A stretch of DNA of 49,407 nt from an uncultured Rhodospirillales bacterium. GTDB lineage: Bacteria; Pseudomonadota; Alphaproteobacteria; Reyranellales; Reyranellaceae. Where the stretch lies: NCBI GenBank assembly GCA_902825855.1, contig CADECW010000048.1, positions 1 through 49,407 on the forward strand. The letters are read 5' to 3'. The notes under the pieces were generated by a model. That model was not told the DNA's origin. It saw only the letters and a program-made list of their open reading frames with translations, and did not search any database. The translations under genes and the position numbers were made by a program. Below are positions 8,245 to 16,278 of this stretch, piece by piece. Each line of letters begins with the position of its first letter. Within the stretch, counting starts at the first letter, position 1.

Positions 8245-10350
8245 ATGGCAAGCGATTACGACGACTTTCGACTCCGTCCTGGCACGATCCGCGACCAGAG
8301 TGGTGAGCGACCCGGCGGACGCCACGTGCGTGGTGTCCGCGCTCGTCCGACCAGCTTCACGGGACAGATCCAGCAGGCTATCCGCCGGGCTGGCGGCAAT
8401 CCGTCCCGCCTGAACGGCACCGGGAAGGGAAGCGGCAGATTCAATGCGCGTGGCCGCGGCGCAGCGGTCGCGGCGGCGCTGAAGGACCGGAGCCCCTGGA
8501 GCCGGGACGGTGGGATTCGTACGAGGGCGCGGCGCGTCGCGGTCAAGGCCCGGGTCGTGAGGCTCAACCCCCAACGCGGGGCGACGCGCGGCCGCGCCTT
8601 CGTCAGCGCCAAGGCGGTCGACGCTCACCTGCGCTATCTCCAGCGAGACGGCGTGACGAAGGACGGCGAGAAAGGCCAAGTCTATTCGGCCGGAAGGGAC
8701 GTGGAGGATGGTCGCGCGTTCGTCGAACGCGGCCGCGAGGACCGTCACCAGTTCCGCTTCATCGTGTCGGCCGAGGACGGCGTCGAGCTTTTTGATCCCC
8801 GCGCCACCACGCGCGATCTGATGAAGCAGATGGAAGCCGATCTTGGCACCAAGCTCGATTGGATCGCGGTTGATCACCACAACACCGGCCATCCCCACAC
8901 CCACATCATCGTCCGGGGCGTGACCGACGACGGCAAGGCCCTCAACATCGCCGGCGACTACATCAGCCACGGCATCCGGGAGCGGGCGAGCGAGGCGGTC
9001 ACCCGAGAGCTCGGCCGTCAGACGGAGCTGGAGGTTGCGCGTAGCCTGGAGCGAGAGGTCGATGCCGATCGCTTCACTCGGCTGGACCGCATGCTGATCG
9101 CCGAGCAGCGCAGCCGCAATGAGTTCGCCGACTTGCGGCCAGACAGGGACATGCTGGACAGCCTACGACAGAACCGGGCCCTGCTGATCCAGCGGGCGCG
9201 CAAGTTGGAGCGCATGGGTCTGGCCACCGAGGTCGAGGTTGGGCGCTGGAGCCTGTCGCCCAGGGCGGAAACCGCCTTGCGGGAGCTCGGCGAACGCGGC
9301 GACATCATCAAGACCATGCACCGGGCATTGACCCGGGAAGGCCTGGCGGAGGCCCGCCCCATCACGGGCTATGTCCTGCACGGGGAGAAGGCGACGGAGC
9401 CGATCGTCGGGCGGGTGCTCGACAAGGGCCTGGGTGGCGACGAGATGGGCGAGCGGGTGCGGCTGGTGATCGACGGCGTAGACGGGCGCGTCCATCACGT
9501 TGAGATGGACGCAGCCCGCGTGGAGGAGGTGCAGCGGGGCATGATCGTGGCAGCCGGCGCCGGGCCGACCGCTCCCCGCGCCGCGGACCGCAACATCCTG
9601 GCCATTGCCGGGAAGGAGGGCGTCTATCGTCCAACCAAGCATCTGGAGCAAGCTGTCGGCACCATCGAGCGCCTGGGTGGCGATCCCGCCGCTTACGTCC
9701 GTTCCCATGTCCGTCGGCTGGAGGCCTTGCGCCGCGCCGGCCATGTCGAGCGCATCGATGCTGACCAGTGGCGCATCCCGGTCGATCTTCCGGAGCGCGG
9801 GCAGGCCTACGATCGCACCAGGGACCGGACGAGTGGCAGCATCCAGGTGCTTTCGCCCATGACCCTGGAGCAGCAAACCAGTCACGACGGCGCCACTTGG
9901 CTTGACCGCGAGCTGGCGTCCCGGGAGCGCACGGCCCTGGCCGATGCAGGGTTCGGCCGAGAGGTGGCGACGGCGTTGGATCGCCGCCGGCGATGGCTGA
10001 CTGACAAGGGATATGCCACGGACCTTGGCGACGGCCGGATCCGAGCCCCGCGAGACTTGATCCAGCGGCTCGAGGCCCGAGACGTCGAACGTGCCGGCAC
10101 AGCGGTCGCGGCCGAGCGTGGACGAAAATGGCGGCCCGTTGTTCCCGGCAACTATGTCAGCGGCCAGCTGGTCGGTTCTACACAGCTTTCCAGCGGCCGG
10201 TTCGCCATGATCGATGATGGGCTGGGCTTCAGCCTCGTGCCCTGGCGGCCTGCGCTCGAGCAGCATATCGGTCGCCAGGTCTCGGGCGTCGCCACGCCCG
10301 GCGGCGATGTAAACTGGTCACTCGGGCGCAAGCTGGGCTTGGGACTCTGA
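8245..10350 (+). CDS. VirD2-like relaxase with DUF3363 C-terminus
   Basis: The 701-residue conjugative relaxase nicks DNA at an origin of transfer and stays covalently bound to the 5' end. The catalytic domain carries a likely nicking tyrosine in RYLQRDGV (about residue 130) and the metal-binding triad HPHTH (216-220) in HNTGHPHTHIIVRG. The rest, to the end motif GRKLGLGL, fits the DUF3363 region of ICE and plasmid relaxases, and the protein appears full length. The ATG at 8245 is chosen because the family sequence begins there; the ribosome-binding site is weak. The expected conjugation partners are absent downstream, so the gene is an orphan here, possibly a mobilisation relic of an integrative element. 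Confidence 0.88.
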   Translation: MASDYDDFRLRPGTIRDQSGERPGGRHVRGVRARPTSFTGQIQQAIRRAGGNPSRLNGTGKGSGRFNARGRGAAVAAALKDRSPWSRDGGIRTRARRVAVKARVVRLNPQRGATRGRAFVSAKAVDAHLRYLQRDGVTKDGEKGQVYSAGRDVEDGRAFVERGREDRHQFRFIVSAEDGVELFDPRATTRDLMKQMEADLGTKLDWIAVDHHNTGHPHTHIIVRGVTDDGKALNIAGDYISHGIRERASEAVTRELGRQTELEVARSLEREVDADRFTRLDRMLIAEQRSRNEFADLRPDRDMLDSLRQNRALLIQRARKLERMGLATEVEVGRWSLSPRAETALRELGERGDIIKTMHRALTREGLAEARPITGYVLHGEKATEPIVGRVLDKGLGGDEMGERVRLVIDGVDGRVHHVEMDAARVEEVQRGMIVAAGAGPTAPRAADRNILAIAGKEGVYRPTKHLEQAVGTIERLGGDPAAYVRSHVRRLEALRRAGHVERIDADQWRIPVDLPERGQAYDRTRDRTSGSIQVLSPMTLEQQTSHDGATWLDRELASRERTALADAGFGREVATALDRRRRWLTDKGYATDLGDGRIRAPRDLIQRLEARDVERAGTAVAAERGRKWRPVVPGNYVSGQLVGSTQLSSGRFAMIDDGLGFSLVPWRPALEQHIGRQVSGVATPGGDVNWSLGRKLGLGL

Positions 10351-10989
10351 CAGCTACAGCGCAGTCGCAAAGACTTGCTGTTGGGTGCGATGACGACGCG
10401 ACCGTTCGACAGGCGCAGGAGCAACTGCACGCTTACCGACACATCCGGCGCATTCGCGATGTCGTCTCGATTGCCCAGCGACTCAAGCAGCAAGCCGATC
10501 ATGGCATTGCGAAGATCCCCACGGCCCGATACTTCCATGGCTCGGTCAACCTGCGGCACAGATGCAGGTGGGCGGCACTCTCTGGAAGCGATGGCTTCAT
10601 CCAGGCCAACAAGCACAAGCATCCAGCTTCCGGTGCCGGAGGCAGATCAACCGGCGCTGAGTATTGGCCCATCTGATGCTCCCAAGATTGCGCTGCCGAA
10701 GAACCTCGCGCAGACATTGCAGTTTCTGAGCGACGACGACCTCGAGAGATTGCGGGCCAGCGTCGAAATCGAGCTTGAACGCCGCCGGCCGATCAGCCCA
10801 GGTCCGACCACGACGCGAGGTTCAAGGAGGTGTCGGACGCGGTAGTCGAACACCTGAAGCGAGTCCCGAACTGGTGAAGTCACTGCGATAGGCTCACAAC
10901 GCGTTCCTCACCGAGGAAAGCAAGCAACGGGTTGCATAGTAGCGCGGCAAATGCTACTTATCCGACGCTAGGCCTTAAGGAGGGGGAAC
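10351..10989. other. Intergenic stretch with probable gene remnants
   Basis: About 640 bases. One frame reads protein-like from 10389 to a stop at 10674 (QAQEQLHAYRHIRRIRDVV, then IPTARYFHGSV) with no start codon in a useful place. Another (10621-10845) contains LPKNLAQTLQFLSDDDLERL and ASVEIELERRR. Both look like scraps of former genes of the mobile element; neither family is recognised. AAGGAGGGGG at about 10977-10986 is the ribosome-binding site of the next gene. Confidence 0.4.
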
Positions 10990-11757
10990 TTGCGCAATGC
11001 AGCGATGATTGCGGCGAGCCTAATATTCGGGGCCACTACTGCCCAGGCTCAGCTGCTGACTACAATTGCTGGTTCCGTCCTCATCGATAGAGCGGGCAAA
11101 GAGGCGCGCGACTCAATCGACCATGCGAGGGAGGCCGGGGAAGCCCTTCTTGAGCGAGCCAACGAGATGGGTAAGCAACGTCTTGAACAAGTTGACGGCA
11201 TCCTCAAGAACACTGTCGGAGGGCTGATTGGACAAACTGAAGAAGCAACTTTGCGAATTCTTGTTCAAGCCAAGAAGGACGCCGATGCTGTGAGGGAGGC
11301 CACTGTTGCCGATCTTAAAGGAGTGATCTGGCAAGCAGAATGTTCCGGCAGGCAATTGTTGCTTTCGGATTTGAAGAATACGCTTGGTGGTCTAGGTACT
11401 CTGTTGAGTACGCATGAAATTCGATTGTCTCCGCCGATCCCCGAGGCCGAAAAGAGAGCTTGGTACTGCTGGCTTCCTTGGACCTGCGACGATCCGAATG
11501 TGATCCGGATCAAGGAACCTTTCGGTGATACGTACATCGCAGTTAGGGAAAAGATCGAAGGATCAATAGCAAAAGAAAACGTCAAGGAAACCACGCCGGC
11601 GCATCGTATCGTTGGTTCCTACGAATACTTGAGCGCTTTCGCCCTTAAGACCTCCTGTTTTTATCCAGGCAGCAGCGACAACTGGAATCGGGAATACCTT
11701 AACTATCGGGAGAAGGCGCGACGATGGCGAACTGCAGCAAACATCAGAATTCAGTGA
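10990..11757 (+). CDS. Exported protein of unknown function
   Basis: The 255-residue protein begins with a signal peptide (MRNAAMIAASLIFGATTAQA, probable cleavage before Q21). The start is TTG at 10990, supported by AAGGAGGGGG just upstream; an in-frame ATG at 11005 would give a shorter signal peptide. Residues about 35-110 are rich in charged, helix-forming sequence (AGKEARDSIDHAREAGEALL, AKKDADAVREAT) likely to form a coiled coil. The C-terminal part has WYCWLPWTCDD and a further Cys, so disulphides are possible in the periplasm. The AT-richer codon use differs from its neighbours and suggests separate acquisition. It forms a pair with the next gene; family not recognised. Confidence 0.7.
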   Translation: MRNAAMIAASLIFGATTAQAQLLTTIAGSVLIDRAGKEARDSIDHAREAGEALLERANEMGKQRLEQVDGILKNTVGGLIGQTEEATLRILVQAKKDADAVREATVADLKGVIWQAECSGRQLLLSDLKNTLGGLGTLLSTHEIRLSPPIPEAEKRAWYCWLPWTCDDPNVIRIKEPFGDTYIAVREKIEGSIAKENVKETTPAHRIVGSYEYLSAFALKTSCFYPGSSDNWNREYLNYREKARRWRTAANIRIQ

Positions 11758-11768
11758 TCGTGGGACCG

Positions 11769-12167
11769 ATGTTCTCGCAGTTGAAGTGCTTGGCGGTCGC
11801 CAGCCTTCTATCGGGGATGTTGTGTTTCAGCGCTGAAGCCCAAGACAAGGAGTGCGCGACAGTAAAGGATTGCGCTCAGCAAATGGTCGACAGTGCGAAC
11901 GAACTGAAAAGGCAGAACATCGTACTGATGAAGCGTATTGAGGAGCTCGAGAAAGCACTTGCCCAGCAGAAGGTTGATATCGCCGCTGCATTGGAAGTTA
12001 GAATTAAGACACTCATCGGCGGGCCAGAACAGCCGAGACCAGGGTTCGACAAACGCGCACCATGCCCTGAAGGATATTATGCAGCCGGGGTACTACTGTC
12101 AGATGGCCCTGGCGGCCCCCATGGTATCGTCCACGCCGTCGGCCCTCTATGCAAAGCATTCAAGTAA
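11769..12167 (+). CDS. Small exported coiled-coil protein
   Basis: The 132-residue protein starts with a signal peptide (MFSQLKCLAVASLLSGMLCF, cleavage likely after SAEAQ). The ATG at 11769 is preferred over one at 11724, which would overlap the previous gene and put 15 extra residues before the hydrophobic core. Residues about 35-80 are a coiled coil (DSANELKRQNIVLMKRIEEL and following). The C-terminal part has a CPEGYYAAGVLLSDG segment and Cys residues resembling small secreted binding domains. It starts 11 bases after the preceding exported-protein gene, so both are likely co-expressed and may act together in the periplasm. No family is recognised. Confidence 0.65.
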   Translation: MFSQLKCLAVASLLSGMLCFSAEAQDKECATVKDCAQQMVDSANELKRQNIVLMKRIEELEKALAQQKVDIAAALEVRIKTLIGGPEQPRPGFDKRAPCPEGYYAAGVLLSDGPGGPHGIVHAVGPLCKAFK

Positions 12168-12558
12168 AGGCGATTCGTGGCACAGCACGGGAGAGAGAGT
12201 TGCAAACAGCTTTCCAGGCCTGAATGCTAAGTCGATTGGAACGGACCAGTGGGAGAGCGTCGGTCTGTAATGATGGTGAATAGGTGGGGCGTCAGCAGCG
12301 AGTGACTCTCAATCCTCGCCACCGACGCCCTGGCGCCGAGGTGGGTTCAGCGGTCCATCCGTCGCACCTCGCGGTCTCCTCTGCCATCCTCTCCGCCGTC
12401 ATTCGCGCGACCGGGTCGGACCGGCCGGAGGCCGCCGCCGAGTAGCGCTCCTCCCAAAAGCGGGCCGTGAGGAAGCGCGGCCGGCCGTGACAACCGCCAG
12501 GAAGCACGACCGACCGCGCCGCCGCATCCACCGCCACTGCAGGCCCCGTGGAACGGAC
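12168..12558. other. GC-rich intergenic stretch
   Basis: About 390 bases between convergent genes. Two minus-strand frames are open (12292-12537 and 12347-12640) but lack ribosome-binding sites and recognisable motifs. I see no terminator hairpin with a U-tract and no RNA gene. Confidence 0.4.
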
Positions 12559-12855
12559 TTAGACCGTGACGATGTCTTTCGCGGCCTTGTGGTGGAACGA
12601 TTTCACCCGCCGACCTTTCGGCATGTAGGCGCCCATCCATGCAGCCGGCCGACCGTAGAACCGCGTATAGGTGTGGCCGCCCTTCTGTTCAACATACTCG
12701 CGGAGGAAGCCGAGGGCATTCAAGCCGCTGTGTTCTAGCGGCGTGGAGAGCACATGGTCCAAGATGAGCCCGCCAAAGCGCTCGAAGTCCGGGCCAATCA
12801 CGCCAATGGCTGGAATCAGACGTTGGATCAGCAGTTTTCGGGTCTGCGGGTTCAT
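12559..12855 (-). pseudogene. Truncated copy of an NB-ARC-protein N-terminal nuclease-like domain
   Basis: The 98-residue frame matches the first 50 residues of the NB-ARC protein encoded at 46246-48969: GPDFERFGGLIL against GPEFERFAGIVM, and LEHSGLNALGF against LTHAGVNLRGY. After that the similarity fades, the EYS-type acidic motif is missing, and the ATPase and TPR parts are absent. It is either a broken relic of a second NLR-like gene or a free-standing domain. The ATG at 12855 has no strong ribosome-binding site. Confidence 0.5.
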
Positions 12856-12974
12856 GGTTGAGTAATCTGAGGGCTAGCTACGCCCACGTCCTCTCGCCTG
12901 ACCAAGTCGACAGACTTTGGCTCAAATCCGCCCTTGGGAAACTTGCGCGTGCGATGATCGCAGGCCGTCCCAGA

Positions 12975-13595
12975 TCAACGCGCGATTTTGACCTTCAGCA
13001 CATTCCACGCGAAAGCAGCCAACATGCACAGCACCAGCGCCCACAGTAGCAACACTCCAATAGGCGTCCAGAAAGGCCAATAGTCAGGACCTCCTTGGTA
13101 GATGAAATGTCTCGACGCGAATGCCTCTCCCGGAGCCACATACGCGAAATGGTCCCATCGGTCTCCGACGCGCATATATCCATTCAACCCGCACGCTGTT
13201 CCCTGGGCCGCCTCCCGGCAGAAGTCTCCTTTGAAGTATTTTGCGGTCAAGCTCGCAAGGGCAAGCAGTGGAAGCCCAACAAAAGCGACAATCTGGCATA
13301 TGTGAAGAAATACGCTATCGGGATCGCCCAGTTTGAAAGGTATCGGCAGCCTTCGACGAACCTCGGTTCGAGTGCTCGCGCGACCATGCACTATGCCTAT
13401 GCCGAGCAATACAGCCACACCGATCAAACCGATAGGCGTCGCAACGAGGGCAACGGCATAGCGATCGAATTTCTCGAATGAAATCCCAGGCAGCTTGAAC
13501 GGCCATCCTTGAGCTGCCGAGATCGCATTGAGCAGGAAGTAGAACAGCGACGCGCCGATCACCAACCACAGTGTGTTGCTTGTACTTTGCTTCAT
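12975..13595 (-). CDS. Four-helix inner-membrane protein
   Basis: The 206-residue protein has four predicted transmembrane helices: about 8-28 (TLWLVIGASLFYFLLNAISA), 48-70 (VALVATPIGLIGVAVLLGIG), 98-116 (ICQIVAFVGLPLLALASL) and 173-197 (TPIGVLLLWALVLCMLAAFA). The loop between helices 3 and 4 contains two cysteines (DFCREAAQGTAC) and probably lies in the periplasm, where they could pair. It is encoded 14 bases after the large exported protein at 13610-15733 in the same direction, so the two probably form an operon and may work as a membrane-anchored unit. Function unknown. Confidence 0.7.
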   Translation of the reverse strand: MKQSTSNTLWLVIGASLFYFLLNAISAAQGWPFKLPGISFEKFDRYAVALVATPIGLIGVAVLLGIGIVHGRASTRTEVRRRLPIPFKLGDPDSVFLHICQIVAFVGLPLLALASLTAKYFKGDFCREAAQGTACGLNGYMRVGDRWDHFAYVAPGEAFASRHFIYQGGPDYWPFWTPIGVLLLWALVLCMLAAFAWNVLKVKIAR

Positions 13596-13609
13596 GCTTC
13601 AAGCGATCA

Positions 13610-15733
13610 TCAGAAGGGAGACTTCCAGTTGCCTGGATTGAGATCGCCCCGCTTCAGGGAATCGGCAGGCTTCTCAACCCATTCCTTGACTTTCGCAGGA
13701 CTCGTTTCGTGCTCGAGCTTTTTGAGTTGCCGTCCAGCTTCGCCACGCTCAAACGACCCTTTCGGATCATCGAGCCAAGACCGCACTTTCTCGGTCGAAA
13801 CTTCGTGGCCCAGTCTCTTTAGCTCTTCGAGCGCTTGCTGTGGAAGCTTTCCCAGTGCGACGAGAAACTTGACGATCTCGTTGTTGTCGCCGAACTCTAG
13901 ATCGCCAAGCAGCAGTGCGAACTTCGGCTTGAGGTCGCACTTCGACTCATACTTGATCTCTTTGAGCGCCGCCCTTGCAGCGGTCTCATTTTGTATTGCA
14001 GTTGCTTCGGTCCTTCGCTCTGCATCATCGGCCGTCGTCTTCCATACTGCATCCTGTGCCGGTGCAGGCACAGACGTGACTGAAACGTCCGCTGCAAATA
14101 GGTATCCAGCCGCATCGAGGCGAGCTGTCTTGGGCTCGATATTGACAATAGCGCCGAGCACCGCGGGGCGAACCACCCACGGTGCCTTGGTTGACCGGTC
14201 GGAGATGGGAAGGCGTACGAATTGCGGTCGTCGAGCGACGAGCAGCCTTGGAGTCGCGGCTTCACGGCCAATCGGAATTTCCAACCGCCCGCCTATGGAC
14301 GGCACCTTCGTCCATCCGAAGTCTGTCTTGAAGACCCCATCGGTCCGCAAATCTGCGTGCACCAATTCACAGCCCATGCGGGCGTCCAGGACAGCCATCT
14401 GCAGTCCCTTCGACGACACGACGGCAGGCGTGGCCGTGACTACGATTCGCCCCCGCCCGTTGCCAACCATCCCGACACTAGTCCCAATGCCACCGCCGAT
14501 TGGCGGATCGACATGAACCTTGATGGGCGCGTACGCATCGAGGTCAGCCTCCAACGACACGACGAGCTTTCCGTCGTTCCAACTCACAGCCGGAGGCTGG
14601 AACTGGACGGTGGCACGCCCTTTCGTCGCGTCGGCGAGCGCAGCATTTGCAGCGACATCAAGTAGCACAGCGTGGCGGCGCTCGCGACCGGCAAGGAACC
14701 CTGTGGCCGCCCGCGTCACTATCGTGAGGCGCAAATGGTCGGCGGGAAGCTGGGCAATCTTCCGTGCTAGCGCTCGGAAGAGTTCTTGACCGAGATAGAC
14801 CTGCAGATCCGCTCGCCCCGCTGGTAGCGCGGCAAGTTTACCAGTTATATCTCGCTCCATCTGTGCCACTTCCAATCTTAGCTGCTCCTCCGTTAGGTTC
14901 TCCGTTTCGGCCGGTTTCAGAGCTGCCTGTCCTTTCTCGTTCAGGCGTCCGAAGATCCAGAAGCCATCGGTGGTGAACAGCGGGGCTGAGTACGATATGC
15001 GCTGCTCGACGACGCTCTCCGGCATACTGGCTTCGTAGGTGATCGTTGCTCCTCTATCGTTGACTGACTCCGTCCTGGTTTCTTTCACCCCGAGCGTCAG
15101 CGAGAATGAATCGCGCAAGGGGACGCCTACTTCGAAAATCTTTGGATCGGCGAGCAGGGAGGCAAGTTCAGGCACAAGCCGAGCCCAGAACCCTCTGAGG
15201 CCGAAGTTGAACCAACCCAGTTCCACCGTCGGCTCGATCGTAAGCGGCTCGATGCGGAAGTATGCGACCGTGCCCTTGTCGCCGCCCGGCCGATCGACAC
15301 GTTGAAACGAAGCCGCAGCAGCGACATGGAGATCAACCGCAAGGTCTCCTTTTGCGGCGCGTAGTTTTAGCTCGGCGTGGGCGCTACCAACCGAGGACAG
15401 AACACGAATATCGACAACGTCCACCTGAACTCCCGAGAGAAGACCGGGAGCAGTGTTCTCGAGCCGTAGGCCGCGAAGCTGGCCCATCACCTCACCGAGC
15501 GATTTGGTAGAGACAAATACGCCTGCATCCCACCCGGCCGGCACCGGCGCCTCGTTCAGCGATCGTCGTGTGAGTTCAAGCGCTTGCCATCTGGCTTGCG
15601 TTCGCTTCTTTAGTATGACGCGGTCAGGCGCCGTTACTGAATCCACCAGATCGTCCAGAAAATTCGCGGCGGCAGCCGATGGAAGCGCAATACCCAGGCA
15701 AAGGATAAGCAATGCCAGCTTCGCGACGTTCAC
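13610..15733 (-). CDS. Large exported protein of unknown function
   Basis: The protein of about 707 residues has an N-terminal signal peptide (VAKLALLILCLGIALPSAAA). The GTG at 15733 is preferred, with GGGGGC upstream; an ATG at 15793 would add 20 residues before the signal peptide. The body is strand-rich, with two similar-looking long lobes (about 30-290 and 330-560) holding alternating hydrophobic strands. I tentatively compare this to lipid-binding TULIP-type folds, without firm motifs. The last 100 residues are helical and charged (LPQQALEELKRLGHEVSTEK, then LKKLEHETSPAKVKEWVEKP), containing two copies of a short unit with the core LGHEVSTEKVRSWLDDP / LEHETSPAKVKEWVEKP. It precedes the membrane protein gene by 14 bases. 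Confidence 0.65.
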   Translation of the reverse strand: MNVAKLALLILCLGIALPSAAAANFLDDLVDSVTAPDRVILKKRTQARWQALELTRRSLNEAPVPAGWDAGVFVSTKSLGEVMGQLRGLRLENTAPGLLSGVQVDVVDIRVLSSVGSAHAELKLRAAKGDLAVDLHVAAAASFQRVDRPGGDKGTVAYFRIEPLTIEPTVELGWFNFGLRGFWARLVPELASLLADPKIFEVGVPLRDSFSLTLGVKETRTESVNDRGATITYEASMPESVVEQRISYSAPLFTTDGFWIFGRLNEKGQAALKPAETENLTEEQLRLEVAQMERDITGKLAALPAGRADLQVYLGQELFRALARKIAQLPADHLRLTIVTRAATGFLAGRERRHAVLLDVAANAALADATKGRATVQFQPPAVSWNDGKLVVSLEADLDAYAPIKVHVDPPIGGGIGTSVGMVGNGRGRIVVTATPAVVSSKGLQMAVLDARMGCELVHADLRTDGVFKTDFGWTKVPSIGGRLEIPIGREAATPRLLVARRPQFVRLPISDRSTKAPWVVRPAVLGAIVNIEPKTARLDAAGYLFAADVSVTSVPAPAQDAVWKTTADDAERRTEATAIQNETAARAALKEIKYESKCDLKPKFALLLGDLEFGDNNEIVKFLVALGKLPQQALEELKRLGHEVSTEKVRSWLDDPKGSFERGEAGRQLKKLEHETSPAKVKEWVEKPADSLKRGDLNPGNWKSPF

Positions 15734-15884
15734 AGAAGCCCCCGTGCGCGTATTTGTTGTGGTAAGGTCGCATGGTTCTCGAATTGCGCGCAATCAAAAA
15801 AAAGTGCGGATGTCACGGTGCAGTACTCGTCTCTGTCACGCGGACGCAAAATTGGACGCGGCCACCTACGCCGGAGCGGGCTCT

Positions 15885-16145
15885 ATGCGGTCCTACCTCG
15901 CGGTAACCGAGATCCAGGGCCGCCAGTACTTCGGGCCCAACGCGGCGCACGTCGCGCCCTGCCTGCCGGCCGACCTCCTGCTCGGCTTCGACTGGCCGTG
16001 GTACCGCGACATGATCGTCGAGCGCTTCGATCACATGCTCCCTGAAGAGGTCGATGAGATGAGGAGCGTGTTCAGCAAGCGCTCGCTGCCCGACGTGGTG
16101 TTCACGACGCTGGGCGTGGCGCCGGTGCTCGCTTCCGCGGCGTAA
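15885..16145 (+). CDS. Small conserved-looking protein of unknown function
   Basis: The 86-residue frame (MRSYLAVTEIQGRQYFGPNA, then GFDWPWYRDMIVERFDHMLP) has an upstream GGAGCGGG and coding-type codon use. No domain is recognised and no signal peptide is present. It lies 133 bases ahead of the first giant gene in the same direction, so it could be the first member of that operon. The frame stays open further upstream, but that part lacks coding character. Confidence 0.5.
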   Translation: MRSYLAVTEIQGRQYFGPNAAHVAPCLPADLLLGFDWPWYRDMIVERFDHMLPEEVDEMRSVFSKRSLPDVVFTTLGVAPVLASAA

Positions 16146-16278
16146 TGGCGAAAAAGAGGCACTTGCTCGTATCCTACGGATTGAATGGCTGAGCGTCCGT
16201 CCCGCTGCTCAGCGCCCGCCGGGCATCGGCCGCTCTGGACAATCGCGAGTTTCTAATTCAACCTAGCGTAGAGCTCGA

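Noticed and set aside
13509..14516. 335-codon plus-strand frame opposite the exported protein
   Set aside because: Serine- and arginine-rich shadow of the minus-strand gene, which has a signal peptide and better codon use.
15453..15884. Upstream extension of the 86-residue protein
   Set aside because: It overlaps the signal-peptide end of the minus-strand exported protein and has no ribosome-binding site or coding bias.
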